Source of the DNA: Oscillibacter valericigenes Sjm18-20
GTDB lineage: Bacteria; Bacillota; Clostridia; Oscillospirales; Oscillospiraceae
NCBI GenBank assembly: GCA_000283575.1
Contig: AP012044.1
Location: 124,001 to 188,000 of the forward strand
DNA: 64,000 nt
Direction of reading: 5' to 3'
Part shown: piece after piece, positions 1-7,928 of the stretch
Numbering within the stretch: the first letter of the stretch is position 1
Layout: every line of letters starts with the position of its first letter
Made by a program: the position numbers and the translations under genes
The notes under the pieces: model-generated
What the model saw: only the letters and a program-made list of their open reading frames with translations
Databases searched by the model: none
Told to the model about the DNA's origin: nothing

Positions 1-238
1 CCGCCGCCGTAACGCTGACGACCCGGGTGTTGATAATGGCGTCGTGCGTTTCAAATCCAAAGCAGGTGGAAAAAACGGCCATCCCGCCAAAGAGCAGCGC
101 CAGCAGCATCTGCCCTTTTAAAGTCACATCGTAGGGGCGCAGAAGACGGCGCAGAGGGCGGAATTCCCCCAGAGTGGTAGCAGCCAGCAGCAGCATGCTG
201 ATATTCAGCAGCAGCGACAGAGGCATGGAATCATACAT
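1..238 (-). CDS. LytS-type 5TM sensor protein, N-terminal part (cut by window edge)
   Basis: The 79 visible codons start at ATG 238 behind an AAAGGAGG ribosome site and run off the left edge. The protein opens with a hydrophobic helix rich in Leu, then an arginine-rich loop, a second hydrophobic helix, and a segment ending in INTRVVSVTAA. The NTR motif after the second helix is typical of the five-transmembrane receptor module (5TMR_LYT) of LytS-like histidine kinases or diguanylate cyclases. The catalytic domain lies outside the window, so kinase and cyclase cannot be told apart. It is divergent from the TAXI operon and could in principle regulate it; that is inference. Confidence 0.6.
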   Translation of the reverse strand, partial: MYDSMPLSLLLNISMLLLAATTLGEFRPLRRLLRPYDVTLKGQMLLALLFGGMAVFSTCFGFETHDAIINTRVVSVTAA

Positions 239-356
239 GGCGTCCTCCTTTTGTCCGTATCGCGAATTTACCCGGCGTAAAGCCCGGGCGGGGAGTTTGA
301 CCTACTCCATTATAAACGACTGGCTAAAAAATGCAATGTTAAAATCTAAACTATGA

Positions 357-517
357 AAAATCGAACGATTTTACTGAGATTTATTAAAAAATATGCAGGA
401 AAACTATTGAGACTATGCAAAAGCGAAATCCGTTTACGCGTGAAAAACAACCGTTCGCGTAGAGTATGCAACCGGATACGCAGAAAGAATTGACGCACTT
501 CAAAATTTGTTCATAAT
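357..517 (+). promoter_or_regulatory. Promoter and palindrome upstream of the TAXI-TRAP operon
   Basis: The 349-base space between the divergent sensor gene and the TAXI gene holds no gene. A sigma-A type promoter is visible: TTGACG at 490-495 and CATAAT at 512-517, 16 bases apart. Upstream, 357-372 is a palindrome with arms AAAATCG and CGATTTT around AA, a possible operator. The rest is AT-rich without further structure that I can support. Confidence 0.5.
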
Positions 518-587
518 TGGAGACAATCAGGCCCGTGGGAAAAGTGTTCTGACCGCGGGCATTTTAAAAAACTGAGGGGGAAACAAC

Positions 588-1646
588 ATGAAAAGAGTTT
601 TGTCTCTGATTCTGGCGCTGGGCATGGCGCTGGCCCTGGCCTCCTGCGGCGGAGCACCCGCCGCCTCTGGCTCCGCATCCTCTGCGGCGGCTTCCGGTTC
701 TTCTTCCGCGGCGGCCTCCGGCTCCGCGGACGGCAGCCCCAGCCTTTTGAGCCAGGCTGATCGCGCCAAGGAGTTCATCACCGTGGCCACCGGCCCCACC
801 TCCGGCATCTACTATCCCATCGGCGGCGCGTTTGCCACCGCTCTGGGCGACTGGGGCTACAAAACCAGCGCCGAGGCAACCAACGCCTCCGGCGCCAACA
901 TCCAGCTGATTCAGGACGGCGACGCCGAAATCGCCATTGCCATGCAGGATGCCGTCATGCAGGCTTACACCGGCACCGGCGCCTATGAGGGCGCCGAGCC
1001 CGCCAGCGACCTGCGCGCACTGATGCGCCTGTGGCCCAACTATGTCCAACTGGTCACCACCGCCTCTACCGGCATCAAGACCATCGAGGACCTGCGAGGC
1101 AAGCGCGTGGGCGTCGGCGCGGCCAACTCCGGCGTGGAGATCAACGCCCGGATGATTCTCAATGCCTATGGCATTACCTATGATGACATCACGCCCGATT
1201 ACCTTGCCTACGGCGAAGCCATCGACAATATGAAGAACGGCCAGTGCGACGCCGTGTTTGTTACCTCCGGCCTTCCCAACGCCACCGTCATGGAGCTGGG
1301 CGTCAGCTATGACATGGTGATCGTCCCCATCGACGGTGAGGGCCGCGACAAGCTGGTTGGCGAATACCCCTACTTTGCCAAGGCAACCATCCCCGCCGGT
1401 ACTTATAACAACGACACGGATATTGACGGTGTTTTTGTCTATAACATCATGCTGGTGCGCAAGGACCTGTCCGACGCAATGGTCCATGACATGCTCACCG
1501 GAATCTTTGAAAACATCGCTACCATTCAGGCTTCCCACAACGCCGCCAACAAGAACATCTCCCTGGACGTGGGCGTCAGCGACATTCAGCTGCCCCTGCA
1601 TCCCGGCGCGGAAGCTTTCTGGAAGGAACAGGGTTACCTCAACTGA
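588..1646 (+). CDS. TAXI-type TRAP transporter substrate-binding lipoprotein
   Basis: 352 residues. The N-terminus is a lipoprotein signal with lipobox LASC (Cys near residue 20), followed by a low-complexity Ala-Ser-Gly linker to about residue 45 that tethers the domain to the membrane. The mature part starts FITVATGPTSGIYYPIGGAF, the hallmark of the TAXI family (TRAP-associated extracellular immunoreactive proteins), which bind small organic acids or amino acids outside the cell and hand them to a TRAP permease. Length is normal for the family. The ribosome site is GAGGGGG at 571-577. It is the first gene of the operon with the DUF1850 and permease genes. The substrate cannot be read from sequence. 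Confidence 0.93.
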   Translation: MKRVLSLILALGMALALASCGGAPAASGSASSAAASGSSSAAASGSADGSPSLLSQADRAKEFITVATGPTSGIYYPIGGAFATALGDWGYKTSAEATNASGANIQLIQDGDAEIAIAMQDAVMQAYTGTGAYEGAEPASDLRALMRLWPNYVQLVTTASTGIKTIEDLRGKRVGVGAANSGVEINARMILNAYGITYDDITPDYLAYGEAIDNMKNGQCDAVFVTSGLPNATVMELGVSYDMVIVPIDGEGRDKLVGEYPYFAKATIPAGTYNNDTDIDGVFVYNIMLVRKDLSDAMVHDMLTGIFENIATIQASHNAANKNISLDVGVSDIQLPLHPGAEAFWKEQGYLN

Positions 1647-1672
1647 GGCCCTTCCGGATTATTCCGTTTGCC

Positions 1673-1696
1673 GGAGGACGGTTTGACCTGTCCTCC
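1673..1696 (+). other. Intercistronic hairpin after the TAXI gene
   Basis: GGAGGAC at 1673-1679 pairs with GTCCTCC at 1690-1696. There is no T-run, so it is more likely an mRNA-stabilising or partial-termination hairpin that keeps the binding protein in excess over the permease. Confidence 0.4.
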
Positions 1697-1781
1697 AGCT
1701 TTCCCCCGGAGGCGGTGCGCCCGGAGAGGGAGCGAAAAAAAATACCCCGGCGTCCGCGCCGCGGGGAGGTTTTGAAAGGCC

Positions 1782-2273
1782 ATGAAACACTGCGTACACG
1801 CCGCGCTGTTTCTTCTGCTGAGCTGTGCTTTGCTGCTGCTTGCGGCGTGGGACGGCGGGGCCCGGACGTACTTTCAGCTCTATGACCGGGAAAATGAACG
1901 GACGGTCCTGGAGGTTCCGGCTCAGCCCGGCGATCAGCTACGGCTGGAGATCGAGCATTCTTTTGAACACATCCCCTGGTACGAATATTATACGATCCTG
2001 CCCGACGGCGGCTTCAATCTGGACGCCATCGCCGTGGCCGGGTACGGCGCGGGCATCCCGGCGGAAATGGATGTGTCCACGCGCATTGAGGACGGCCTTA
2101 TCTGGATGGAGGACATCAACAGCTATTTCCCGGAGTTCCACTGGCTGACATCCTCCACCTATATGAAGGGTCTGACTCTGAACGGAAAAGAGATCTTCGA
2201 TTTCCGCACGCTGCCCAATGCCAGCCGCATTACCGGCAGGATCCTTACAAAGGGAGGTATCTCCATTGGCTGA
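1782..2273 (+). CDS. DUF1850 domain protein of the TRAP operon
   Basis: 163 residues. The N-terminal hydrophobic stretch (about residues 4-23) looks like a signal or anchor. The rest matches the DUF1850 pattern: a beta-rich exported domain with FQLYDRENERTVLEV and a conserved HSFEHIPWYEYY segment. DUF1850 proteins sit between TAXI receptors and fused TRAP permeases in many bacteria, and their role is not known. The stop codon overlaps the start of the permease gene, so the two are translationally coupled. The ribosome site upstream of ATG 1782 is GAAAGG. Confidence 0.8.
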   Translation: MKHCVHAALFLLLSCALLLLAAWDGGARTYFQLYDRENERTVLEVPAQPGDQLRLEIEHSFEHIPWYEYYTILPDGGFNLDAIAVAGYGAGIPAEMDVSTRIEDGLIWMEDINSYFPEFHWLTSSTYMKGLTLNGKEIFDFRTLPNASRITGRILTKGGISIG

Positions 2274-4233
2274 TAGAAAAAAAGAACCTTCTGAGACCGT
2301 TGCCAGCGGCGCGGAGGTTCTTGAAAAATTTGAAAAGGAATCCCGGACCCGTAATTTTGACCTGCAAGCTCTGGTCAAGATTGTCTATGTCCTCTGCTTC
2401 CTGTTCACCGTTTACCATCTGGCTTACGCATCCGGTATCCGCTTCATGCAGATGGTCAATGTCAAGCACCATGCCATCCACGTGGGGCTGATTCTGGTTC
2501 TGGGCTTTGCCATGTACCCGGCGTTTAAAAAATCCAGCCAGAAGCGCATCGCCTGGTACGACTGGATCTTAATTGCCCTCTCTGTATGTATGCCCATCTA
2601 TGTCTTTGCCCGGTACGACGCATTCATCTCCACCGGCTTCCAGCCCTCTACGCTGGATATCGTGGTGGGAAGCATTCTCGTATTGCTGGTGCTGGAGTGC
2701 TCCCGCCGGATCAGCGGGCCGGCGCTGTCCATTCTCTCCATTATTTTCATTGCCTATGCGATTTTCGGCCGGTATTTCCCCGGAATTTTCATGCACCGGG
2801 GCTATACCTGGGAGCGGGTGGTGCAGTGCCTGTCCATTGGGACGGAAGGTATTTACGGATCTACCGTCAAAGTCTCCGCCACCTACATCGTGCTGTTTAT
2901 TATCTTCGGCGAGGTCATGAACAAGTGCGGCATGGGCAGGTTCTTTAACGACATCGCAAACTCTCTGGCGGGCAGCACCAAGGGCGGCCCTGCGAAGGTG
3001 GCTGTGTTGGCCTCGGGCTTCCTTGGCTCCATTAACGGCTCCGCCGTCGCCAACGTGGTCACCACCGGTACTTTTACCATTCCTCTGATGAAGAAGACCG
3101 GCTATTCCAGGGAGTTTGCCGGGGCCGTGGAAGCCACCGCCTCCGTGGGCGGCCAGCTGCTGCCGCCCATCATGGGCGCCGCTGCCTTTGTTATGGCGGA
3201 GACGCTGGGCGTCCAGTACCCCGTCATCATCAAGGCCGCTGTGATTCCAGCGCTGATCTATTATCTGGGCATCATTATTCAGGTCCAGCTACGGGCCAGC
3301 CGGGACAATCTGGTGGGCATCCCCAAGGACCAGCTGCCCAAGGCGGGCGAGGTCATGCGCAGGCAGGGCCATCTGCTGATCCCCATCGTGTTTTTGCTGT
3401 ACATGCTGATCTTCAGCGGCAAGACCGTCATTGTCAGTGCGTTCTGGACCATCGTGGTCACCATTGCGGTGGCGCAGCTGCGTCCTGTCAGCCGCATGAG
3501 TCTGAAAGACATCTGCGACGCCTTTGTGGCCGGCGCGAAATCCACGGTTTCCGTGGCCATCGCCTGCGCCTGCGTCGGCATTATCGTGGGCGTGTGCGGA
3601 CTGACCGGCTTTGCGCTGAATGTGGCCTCCACGATTATCAGCATCGGCCAGAGCAGCATTTTCCTTACGCTGATCTTCACTATGATTACCTGTATGATTC
3701 TGGGCATGGGACTGCCCTCCATCCCGGCCTACCTCATCACCGCCACCATTGCGGCTCCCGCGCTGGTGCAGCTGAGTGTGCCGGCTTTGGCGGCCCACTT
3801 GTTCTGCTTCTACTTCGCTATGTTCGCGAATCTGACGCCTCCCGTGGCGTTGGCCTCCTTTGCGGCGGCGGGCCTCTCCGGCGGCAATCCCATGAAAACC
3901 GGTGTGGTGTCGGTGAAGCTGGCTCTGGCGGGCTTTATCGTCCCCTATATGTTCGTGTTTAACCAGCAGTTAATGCTGGAAAACGTAACGTTTTTCACTG
4001 GAATTCAGGTAATCATCACCGCCTGCGTGGGCGTGTTTCTGATCGCCGTTGCGGCGGAGGGCTTTCTTTTTGTCAAAGTCAATTGGCTTTTCCGAGGGGC
4101 TTCTCTGGCGGCGGCGCTGCTGATGATCGACAGCGGCATCCTCACCGATGTGATCGGACTGGGTCTGTTTGCGGCGATTCTGGCCTGTCAGTATTTCAAG
4201 GGCAGGAGACTCGGAGCCGCCGTTGCGGTCTGA
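2266..4233 (+). CDS. TRAP transporter permease, fused small and large subunits (DctQM type)
   Basis: 655 residues from a TTG start at 2266, chosen because GGGAGG lies 8-9 bases upstream; an in-frame ATG at 2218 lies deep in the DUF1850 gene and has no ribosome site. The protein has an N-terminal cytosolic tail, about four helices corresponding to the small DctQ subunit, then the many-helix DctM large subunit with GFLGSINGSAVANVVTTGTF and GMGLPSIPAYLI, both typical of the 4TM/12TM fused family that works with TAXI receptors. It imports the bound substrate using the sodium or proton gradient. It ends the operon, just before a strong terminator. Confidence 0.93.
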   Translation: MADRKKEPSETVASGAEVLEKFEKESRTRNFDLQALVKIVYVLCFLFTVYHLAYASGIRFMQMVNVKHHAIHVGLILVLGFAMYPAFKKSSQKRIAWYDWILIALSVCMPIYVFARYDAFISTGFQPSTLDIVVGSILVLLVLECSRRISGPALSILSIIFIAYAIFGRYFPGIFMHRGYTWERVVQCLSIGTEGIYGSTVKVSATYIVLFIIFGEVMNKCGMGRFFNDIANSLAGSTKGGPAKVAVLASGFLGSINGSAVANVVTTGTFTIPLMKKTGYSREFAGAVEATASVGGQLLPPIMGAAAFVMAETLGVQYPVIIKAAVIPALIYYLGIIIQVQLRASRDNLVGIPKDQLPKAGEVMRRQGHLLIPIVFLLYMLIFSGKTVIVSAFWTIVVTIAVAQLRPVSRMSLKDICDAFVAGAKSTVSVAIACACVGIIVGVCGLTGFALNVASTIISIGQSSIFLTLIFTMITCMILGMGLPSIPAYLITATIAAPALVQLSVPALAAHLFCFYFAMFANLTPPVALASFAAAGLSGGNPMKTGVVSVKLALAGFIVPYMFVFNQQLMLENVTFFTGIQVIITACVGVFLIAVAAEGFLFVKVNWLFRGASLAAALLMIDSGILTDVIGLGLFAAILACQYFKGRRLGAAVAV

Positions 4234-4274
4234 CGGAACTTTTCATGAGAGATATTTCCATTACAAGTAAAGAC

Positions 4275-4310
4275 ACGCGGAGGCGGCCATGGCCGCCTCC
4301 GCGTCTTTTT
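4275..4310 (+). terminator. Intrinsic terminator of the TRAP operon
   Basis: A 30-base perfect palindrome (ACGCGGAGGCGGCC arm at 4275-4288 and its complement at 4291-4304) is followed by CTTTTT. The palindrome could also help end transcripts coming from the minus strand. Confidence 0.9.
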
Positions 4311-4397
4311 GCGGAAAGACTTCGACTGCTTTCCGGAAAAACCGAACTAACAGGAAAAAAACCTGACCTTTTGTCAGGACCGCTGCTCTGACTTTGT

Positions 4398-4688
4398 TTA
4401 CTCGCCCAGATAGCTCAAAATCGCCTCGCCGATATAATGGGCGGTGCCGTCGCCGTAGCTGTCCAGCATTTCGGCGAACCGGTCATCTGCGGCGTACAGC
4501 CGTCCCATCCGCAGAAGTTTTTCCCGGTCGCATCCGCCGTGGTATCTGGCGATGTGGGTCTGCCACTGCCCTACTAATTCCCGGGCCTCCCTACAGGCGG
4601 GGTCATCCGCCGGAGCCAGCGCCGCGAAGGCCTGCAACAGCTGATCCTCCTCCGCCTGCTCGCGGCCCGCTCCAATATAGTTTGCCAT
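4398..4688 (-). CDS. TipAS-like domain protein, free-standing
   Basis: 96 residues from ATG 4688, behind GGAGGA and only 10 bases after the ATPase stop, so it is the last gene of the ABC operon. The sequence has the features of the TipAS antibiotic-recognition domain: a W-x-x-H-I pair, a YHGGCD segment, a MGRLYAADDRFAEMLDSYG stretch and a final GEAILSYLGE helix. In known regulators this globin-like domain follows a MerR-type DNA-binding domain and binds thiopeptides; here the HTH is absent. A free domain could act as a binder or immunity-like protein. The fold call is moderately sure, the role is unknown. Confidence 0.6.
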   Translation of the reverse strand: MANYIGAGREQAEEDQLLQAFAALAPADDPACREARELVGQWQTHIARYHGGCDREKLLRMGRLYAADDRFAEMLDSYGDGTAHYIGEAILSYLGE

Positions 4689-4698
4689 AGCGTCCTCC

Positions 4699-5472
4699 TC
4701 AATTCCCGCACTCAATGGAGATTTTGTTGAACAGGGTGAGAAGATCGTCTATGGAAGTGCTCTGCTTCTCTGCTCCTACCCGGTCCAGCACCACTTGCCC
4801 CCGGTCCATCATCAAAAGCCTGTCGCCGTACTCCACGGCATAGCGCAGGTTGTGGGTCACCATCATGGCGGTGAGCCGCTTTTCCCGGATAATCTTATTG
4901 GTGAGCTGCATGATGACCTCTGCGGTCTTGGGGTCCAGAGCCGCCGTATGCTCATCCAGAATCAGAAAGTTCAGAGGCGTCATGGTCGCCATCAGCAGCG
5001 CCACGGCCTGCCGCTGGCCACCGGAGAGAGACCCCATTTTCACGTTCAATTTATCCTCTAGTCCCAGCCCCAGACCTTCCAGTTCGCCCCGATAGTAATT
5101 GATGCGCTTTTTGTTCACGCCGCGGCTGAAACCGAAGGATTTGCCCTTGTTGTCCGCCAGAGACAGATTTTCCAGCATTGTCAGGTTGGGACAGGTCCCC
5201 AGAGCCGGGTTTTGATAGACCCGGCCCATAGTGATATAGCGCTGAAAGTCCTTTTTCCGGGAAATGCTCTCGCCACCCACCAGCACGTCGCCGCTCTGCA
5301 CGGGAATGGACCCGCAGATGATGTTTAGCAAGGAGGTCTTGCCGGAGCCGTTGCTGCCCACGATGGAGATAAACTGTCCGTCCTCCACGGAGAGGGAGAA
5401 TTTGTCAAACAGGCACTGCTCCGTCACCGTGCCGGGGTTATAGGTCTTGGAAACTTCCTGTACCTCAAGCAT
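4699..5472 (-). CDS. ABC transporter ATPase, TrpZ-like (first importer)
   Basis: 257 residues. Walker A is GSNGSGKTS near residue 40, the signature is LSGGQRQ near 148, Walker B is FLILDEHTAALDP with the unusual His-Thr-Ala after the catalytic Glu that is typical of this COG1101 family, and the switch His is in MVTHN. The start at 5472 overlaps the permease end by 8 bases. With the permease and binding protein it forms a COG2984/COG4120/COG1101 type importer, the family that includes streptococcal tryptophan transporter TrpXYZ. The upstream UGG T-box makes tryptophan or a precursor the likely substrate. Confidence 0.88.
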   Translation of the reverse strand: MLEVQEVSKTYNPGTVTEQCLFDKFSLSVEDGQFISIVGSNGSGKTSLLNIICGSIPVQSGDVLVGGESISRKKDFQRYITMGRVYQNPALGTCPNLTMLENLSLADNKGKSFGFSRGVNKKRINYYRGELEGLGLGLEDKLNVKMGSLSGGQRQAVALLMATMTPLNFLILDEHTAALDPKTAEVIMQLTNKIIREKRLTAMMVTHNLRYAVEYGDRLLMMDRGQVVLDRVGAEKQSTSIDDLLTLFNKISIECGN

Positions 5473-6349
5473 GGATAATCTCCTCTCCTTTACGTCCGGA
5501 CGCCACCAGCACCAGCAAAAACAGCACGGCGGTGATGAGCTTCATCATATTGGGGGGCAGCCCCAGATCCAGTGCCACCGCGATGCACAGCTTGTAGAGG
5601 ATGCTGCCCACGACCACGGCGGTGGTGCCCTTCACAAAGCTGAAGCGGCGGAACAGCGCCACGCCGATAATGACCGTCGCCAGTCCGAAGACCACCTGGC
5701 CCGTGCCCATCGTGGCGGAAAAGCTGCGTGTCTCATGACACACCAACGCGCCGCCCAAAGCCACCAGCGCGTTGGAGATCACCAGCCCCGCCAGCTTCAC
5801 GTTGCCCTTATCTTTCGCCAGAGACGTGACAAGAAAGGCGTTGTCACCCACCGCCCGGAGCAGCAGCCCCGCCTTTGTGGCAAAAAATGCATCCAGCAGA
5901 AGCTTCACGGCCACCGCGATGATAAGGGCCACTACCAGCTTGCGATTCGTCAGGCTCAGGCCGCCGAAAAGGGCCATGGTGGGTCCGGCGGTGAAAATAG
6001 TGTCCACCGACCGCCCCACCGTCAGGTTGGACCCAGCAATTTGCAGATTGATGGAAAACAGCGCGGTCATGGTGATAATACCCGACAGCAGGTCCCGAAC
6101 GTGGAGCTTCACGTGGATGACGCCGGTGCAAAGCCCTGCCAGAGCCCCCACCAATATCGCCGCCAGCAGAGTCAGATACGGATTGCAGCCCCGGGTCAGA
6201 AGCACGGCGGTGACTGCCGCTCCCAGAGGAAAGCTTCCGTCTACACTCAAATCGGGAAAGTCCAGAATGGAATAGGTAATGTATACGCCGAAAGAGACCA
6301 GCGCGTAGATCAGCCCCTGAATCAAGGTGCTGACCAGCAGGTCCAACAT
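5465..6349 (-). CDS. ABC transporter permease, TrpY-like (first importer)
   Basis: 294 residues, about eight to nine hydrophobic helices, beginning MLDLLVSTLIQGLIYALVSF. It carries the conserved ILDFPDLSVDGSFPLGAAV segment of the COG4120 permease family, related to branched-chain amino acid permeases. The gene overlaps the ATPase gene by 8 bases. It forms the membrane channel of the importer fed by the binding protein at 6449-7420. Confidence 0.88.
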   Translation of the reverse strand: MLDLLVSTLIQGLIYALVSFGVYITYSILDFPDLSVDGSFPLGAAVTAVLLTRGCNPYLTLLAAILVGALAGLCTGVIHVKLHVRDLLSGIITMTALFSINLQIAGSNLTVGRSVDTIFTAGPTMALFGGLSLTNRKLVVALIIAVAVKLLLDAFFATKAGLLLRAVGDNAFLVTSLAKDKGNVKLAGLVISNALVALGGALVCHETRSFSATMGTGQVVFGLATVIIGVALFRRFSFVKGTTAVVVGSILYKLCIAVALDLGLPPNMMKLITAVLFLLVLVASGRKGEEIIHA

Positions 6350-6448
6350 GGGCGGTCCCTCCTTTCAGGTAAAAAAGATGGAAAACAGGATGCGGCTCTC
6401 CGCCGCAAGAGCAGCGGAGAGCGGTATCCTCACAAGCAAAGGTCAAAA

Positions 6449-7420
6449 TCAGGCGGCGGCGCTTGCCTCCACGGCGTTAGCGGCAATATCGGAGGGAACG
6501 CTGATGCCCATGGCGTCCAGCACGTCGGAGTTGATATAGGTGCTGTAAGAGTCGATGGTCTCGAAAGGAATCTGATCACAGGTGGCCTCGCCCCGGATGA
6601 CCTTGGCGGCCATGGCGCCGGTCTGTTTGCCCAACTGGACGTAGTCGATGCCGGCGGAGGCGGCGCAGCCGATTTTCACCTGCTCAATCTCAGAGCCGTA
6701 CACGGGAATGCCTGCCTCGCTGGTTTTTTCAAGAATCGAGGGCAAAACGCCCACCACGTTGTTGTCGGTCAGGTTGGAGAAGCAGTCCACCTTGTGGGAG
6801 ATCAGCGTGTCTGCGCCCTGAGGTACCTCCGCCGGAGTGGTGACGCCCACGGCATCGATGGTAAAGCCGTAGCTCCCGGCTTTCTCCTGATACTCGGCAA
6901 TGGTGGACACGGAGTTGGGTTCACTGGTGGTGTACAGGATGCCGATGGTCTTGGCGTCGGGCTGCATGGCCCGGATCAGCTGGAGCTGGGCGTCCACCGG
7001 CAGCGCGTCGGACGTACCGGTGATGTTGCCGGAGTCCAGCCCGGCGGCGGCGGGGTCGCTGACGGCAACATAGATCACGGGGATATTCTTTTCTTCCGCA
7101 GCGGTATAGCAGGCCACGGCGGAGGGCGTGGCCACGCCCACCATCATATCCACGTCTTCGGAGGAGAATTTCCCGGCAATTTGGGTATCCATGGCGTTGT
7201 CGAAACCGGCGTTCTGATAGTCCACCGTATAATCCGTGCCTTCCACCAGACCGGCATCCTCAAGTCCCTGAAGAAAGCCCTCCCGGCAGTTGTCCAAGGA
7301 GGCGTGCTGGCCGTATTGCAGCAGACCGATCTTATAGGGCTTTCCGGCGGAGGGAGCGCCGCAGGCGGCAAGGCTCAGCGTCATGGCGGCGGCCAGGGCA
7401 AAAGTCAAAACCTTTTTCAT
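6449..7420 (-). CDS. ABC transporter substrate-binding lipoprotein, TrpX-like (first importer)
   Basis: 323 residues from ATG 7420, behind TTGGAG; an ATG at 7444 in frame would add eight residues before the signal and has no good ribosome site. The signal peptide ends in lipobox LAAC. The body is of the COG2984 family (PF04392): YKIGLLQYGQHASLDNCREG, then GIAGTP-like ATPSAVAC and an ISVPSDIAANA end. The family fold is that of periplasmic sugar/amino acid binding proteins. The T-box upstream suggests tryptophan as ligand; the ligand is not proven by sequence. Confidence 0.85.
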   Translation of the reverse strand: MKKVLTFALAAAMTLSLAACGAPSAGKPYKIGLLQYGQHASLDNCREGFLQGLEDAGLVEGTDYTVDYQNAGFDNAMDTQIAGKFSSEDVDMMVGVATPSAVACYTAAEEKNIPVIYVAVSDPAAAGLDSGNITGTSDALPVDAQLQLIRAMQPDAKTIGILYTTSEPNSVSTIAEYQEKAGSYGFTIDAVGVTTPAEVPQGADTLISHKVDCFSNLTDNNVVGVLPSILEKTSEAGIPVYGSEIEQVKIGCAASAGIDYVQLGKQTGAMAAKVIRGEATCDQIPFETIDSYSTYINSDVLDAMGISVPSDIAANAVEASAAA

Positions 7421-7455
7421 AATCAGTATCTCCAATCTTTTCATTCAAATTTGCG

Positions 7456-7518
7456 TTAGGTGCTGCGGTTTCGTTCCAGGGCGGCGGCTTTTGAAATACG
7501 CCATCGTTTTAGTTTCAT
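7456..7518 (-). CDS. Short ORF between the Trp T-box and the binding-protein gene
   Basis: A 20-residue ORF from ATG 7518, with AAAGGAG eight bases upstream, the best ribosome site of the region. The peptide is basic (starts MKLKRWRISK) and has one Trp codon at residue 6. It ends 36 bases before the lipoprotein start. It lies downstream of the T-box terminator, so it is only transcribed when the T-box reads through. It may be a coupling peptide or a second Trp sensor; no family was recognised. Confidence 0.5.
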   Translation of the reverse strand: MKLKRWRISKAAALERNRST

Positions 7519-7543
7519 TCAAACCACTCCTTTATAAACAAAC

Positions 7544-7816
7544 AAAAAAGCCCTGCCCCAATCTCTATTGGGACAAGACTTCCATCCTGCGGTACCACCC
7601 AAGTTGGCGCAAAGCGCCCGCTCGTTTCACGTACTTACCATACGCGCCGCACTGGTAACGGGCGCGGTTCCCGTCAGTCGCTACTCGCTCGCGCTTTCGC
7701 TCTGCCCTCCACAGTCCATTCAGTCCCGGGTCCCCTGCCGCGATCTCACCGCCCGCGGCTCTCTTGGAGGGTTGCCCTCTGACCTACTTCTCTGCCTCAC
7801 AGGTTTTACTTGATTG
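7544..7816 (-). promoter_or_regulatory. T-box leader, tryptophan specifier (UGG)
   Basis: Read on the minus strand, the leader has AGAGAAGTAGG (loop E side, 5' part of stem I), AGAGAGC and GGTGAGA in the apical part, then GAATGGAC in the specifier loop with codon UGG at 7718-7716. The T-box core GGGTGGTACCGC is at about 7588-7600. The terminator stem CTTGTCCCAAT / ATTGGGGCAGG with a T-run follows at 7544-7577. By established T-box rules, uncharged tRNA-Trp pairs with UGG and the T-box bulge and prevents termination, so the importer is made when tryptophan is short. Confidence 0.93.
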
Positions 7817-7822
7817 TTTTGC

Positions 7823-7851
7823 ATTATATGCGGGCGCCGGCTTTTTGTCAA
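7823..7851 (-). promoter_or_regulatory. Consensus promoter of the T-box operon
   Basis: On the minus strand TTGACA (7851-7846) and TATAAT (7828-7823) are exactly 17 bases apart: a perfect sigma-A promoter. The start point should be near 7816. Confidence 0.9.
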
Positions 7852-7890
7852 GCGTCAATTTTTACAAATTAATAGCCCCACCGTTAAATT

Positions 7891-7920
7891 TTCGGCGGGA
7901 CGGTATCCCGCCCCGCCGAA
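7891..7920 (-). terminator. Hairpin after the second importer operon
   Basis: TTCGGCGGG at 7891-7899 pairs with CCCGCCGAA at 7912-7920, directly after the ATPase stop at 7929. The T-run on the minus strand is weak, so termination may be partial; this is the only candidate before the next promoter. Confidence 0.5.
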
Positions 7921-7928
7921 AAAACGTG

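Noticed and set aside
564..1601. Long open frame on the minus strand opposite the TAXI gene (345 codons)
   Set aside because: It is the antisense shadow of a GC-rich gene: His/Gly/Val/Asp-rich, no family motif, no ribosome site.
3279..3798. Minus-strand frames of about 150-170 codons opposite the TRAP permease
   Set aside because: Shadows of a membrane-protein gene: rich in His, Gln, Asp and Arg in one frame and in Met, Thr and Ile in the other, without motifs.
5447..7459. 670-codon plus-strand frame opposite the first importer operon
   Set aside because: Composition (His, Gln, Gly, Arg runs) is that of antisense codon bias, and it spans three well-supported genes on the other strand.
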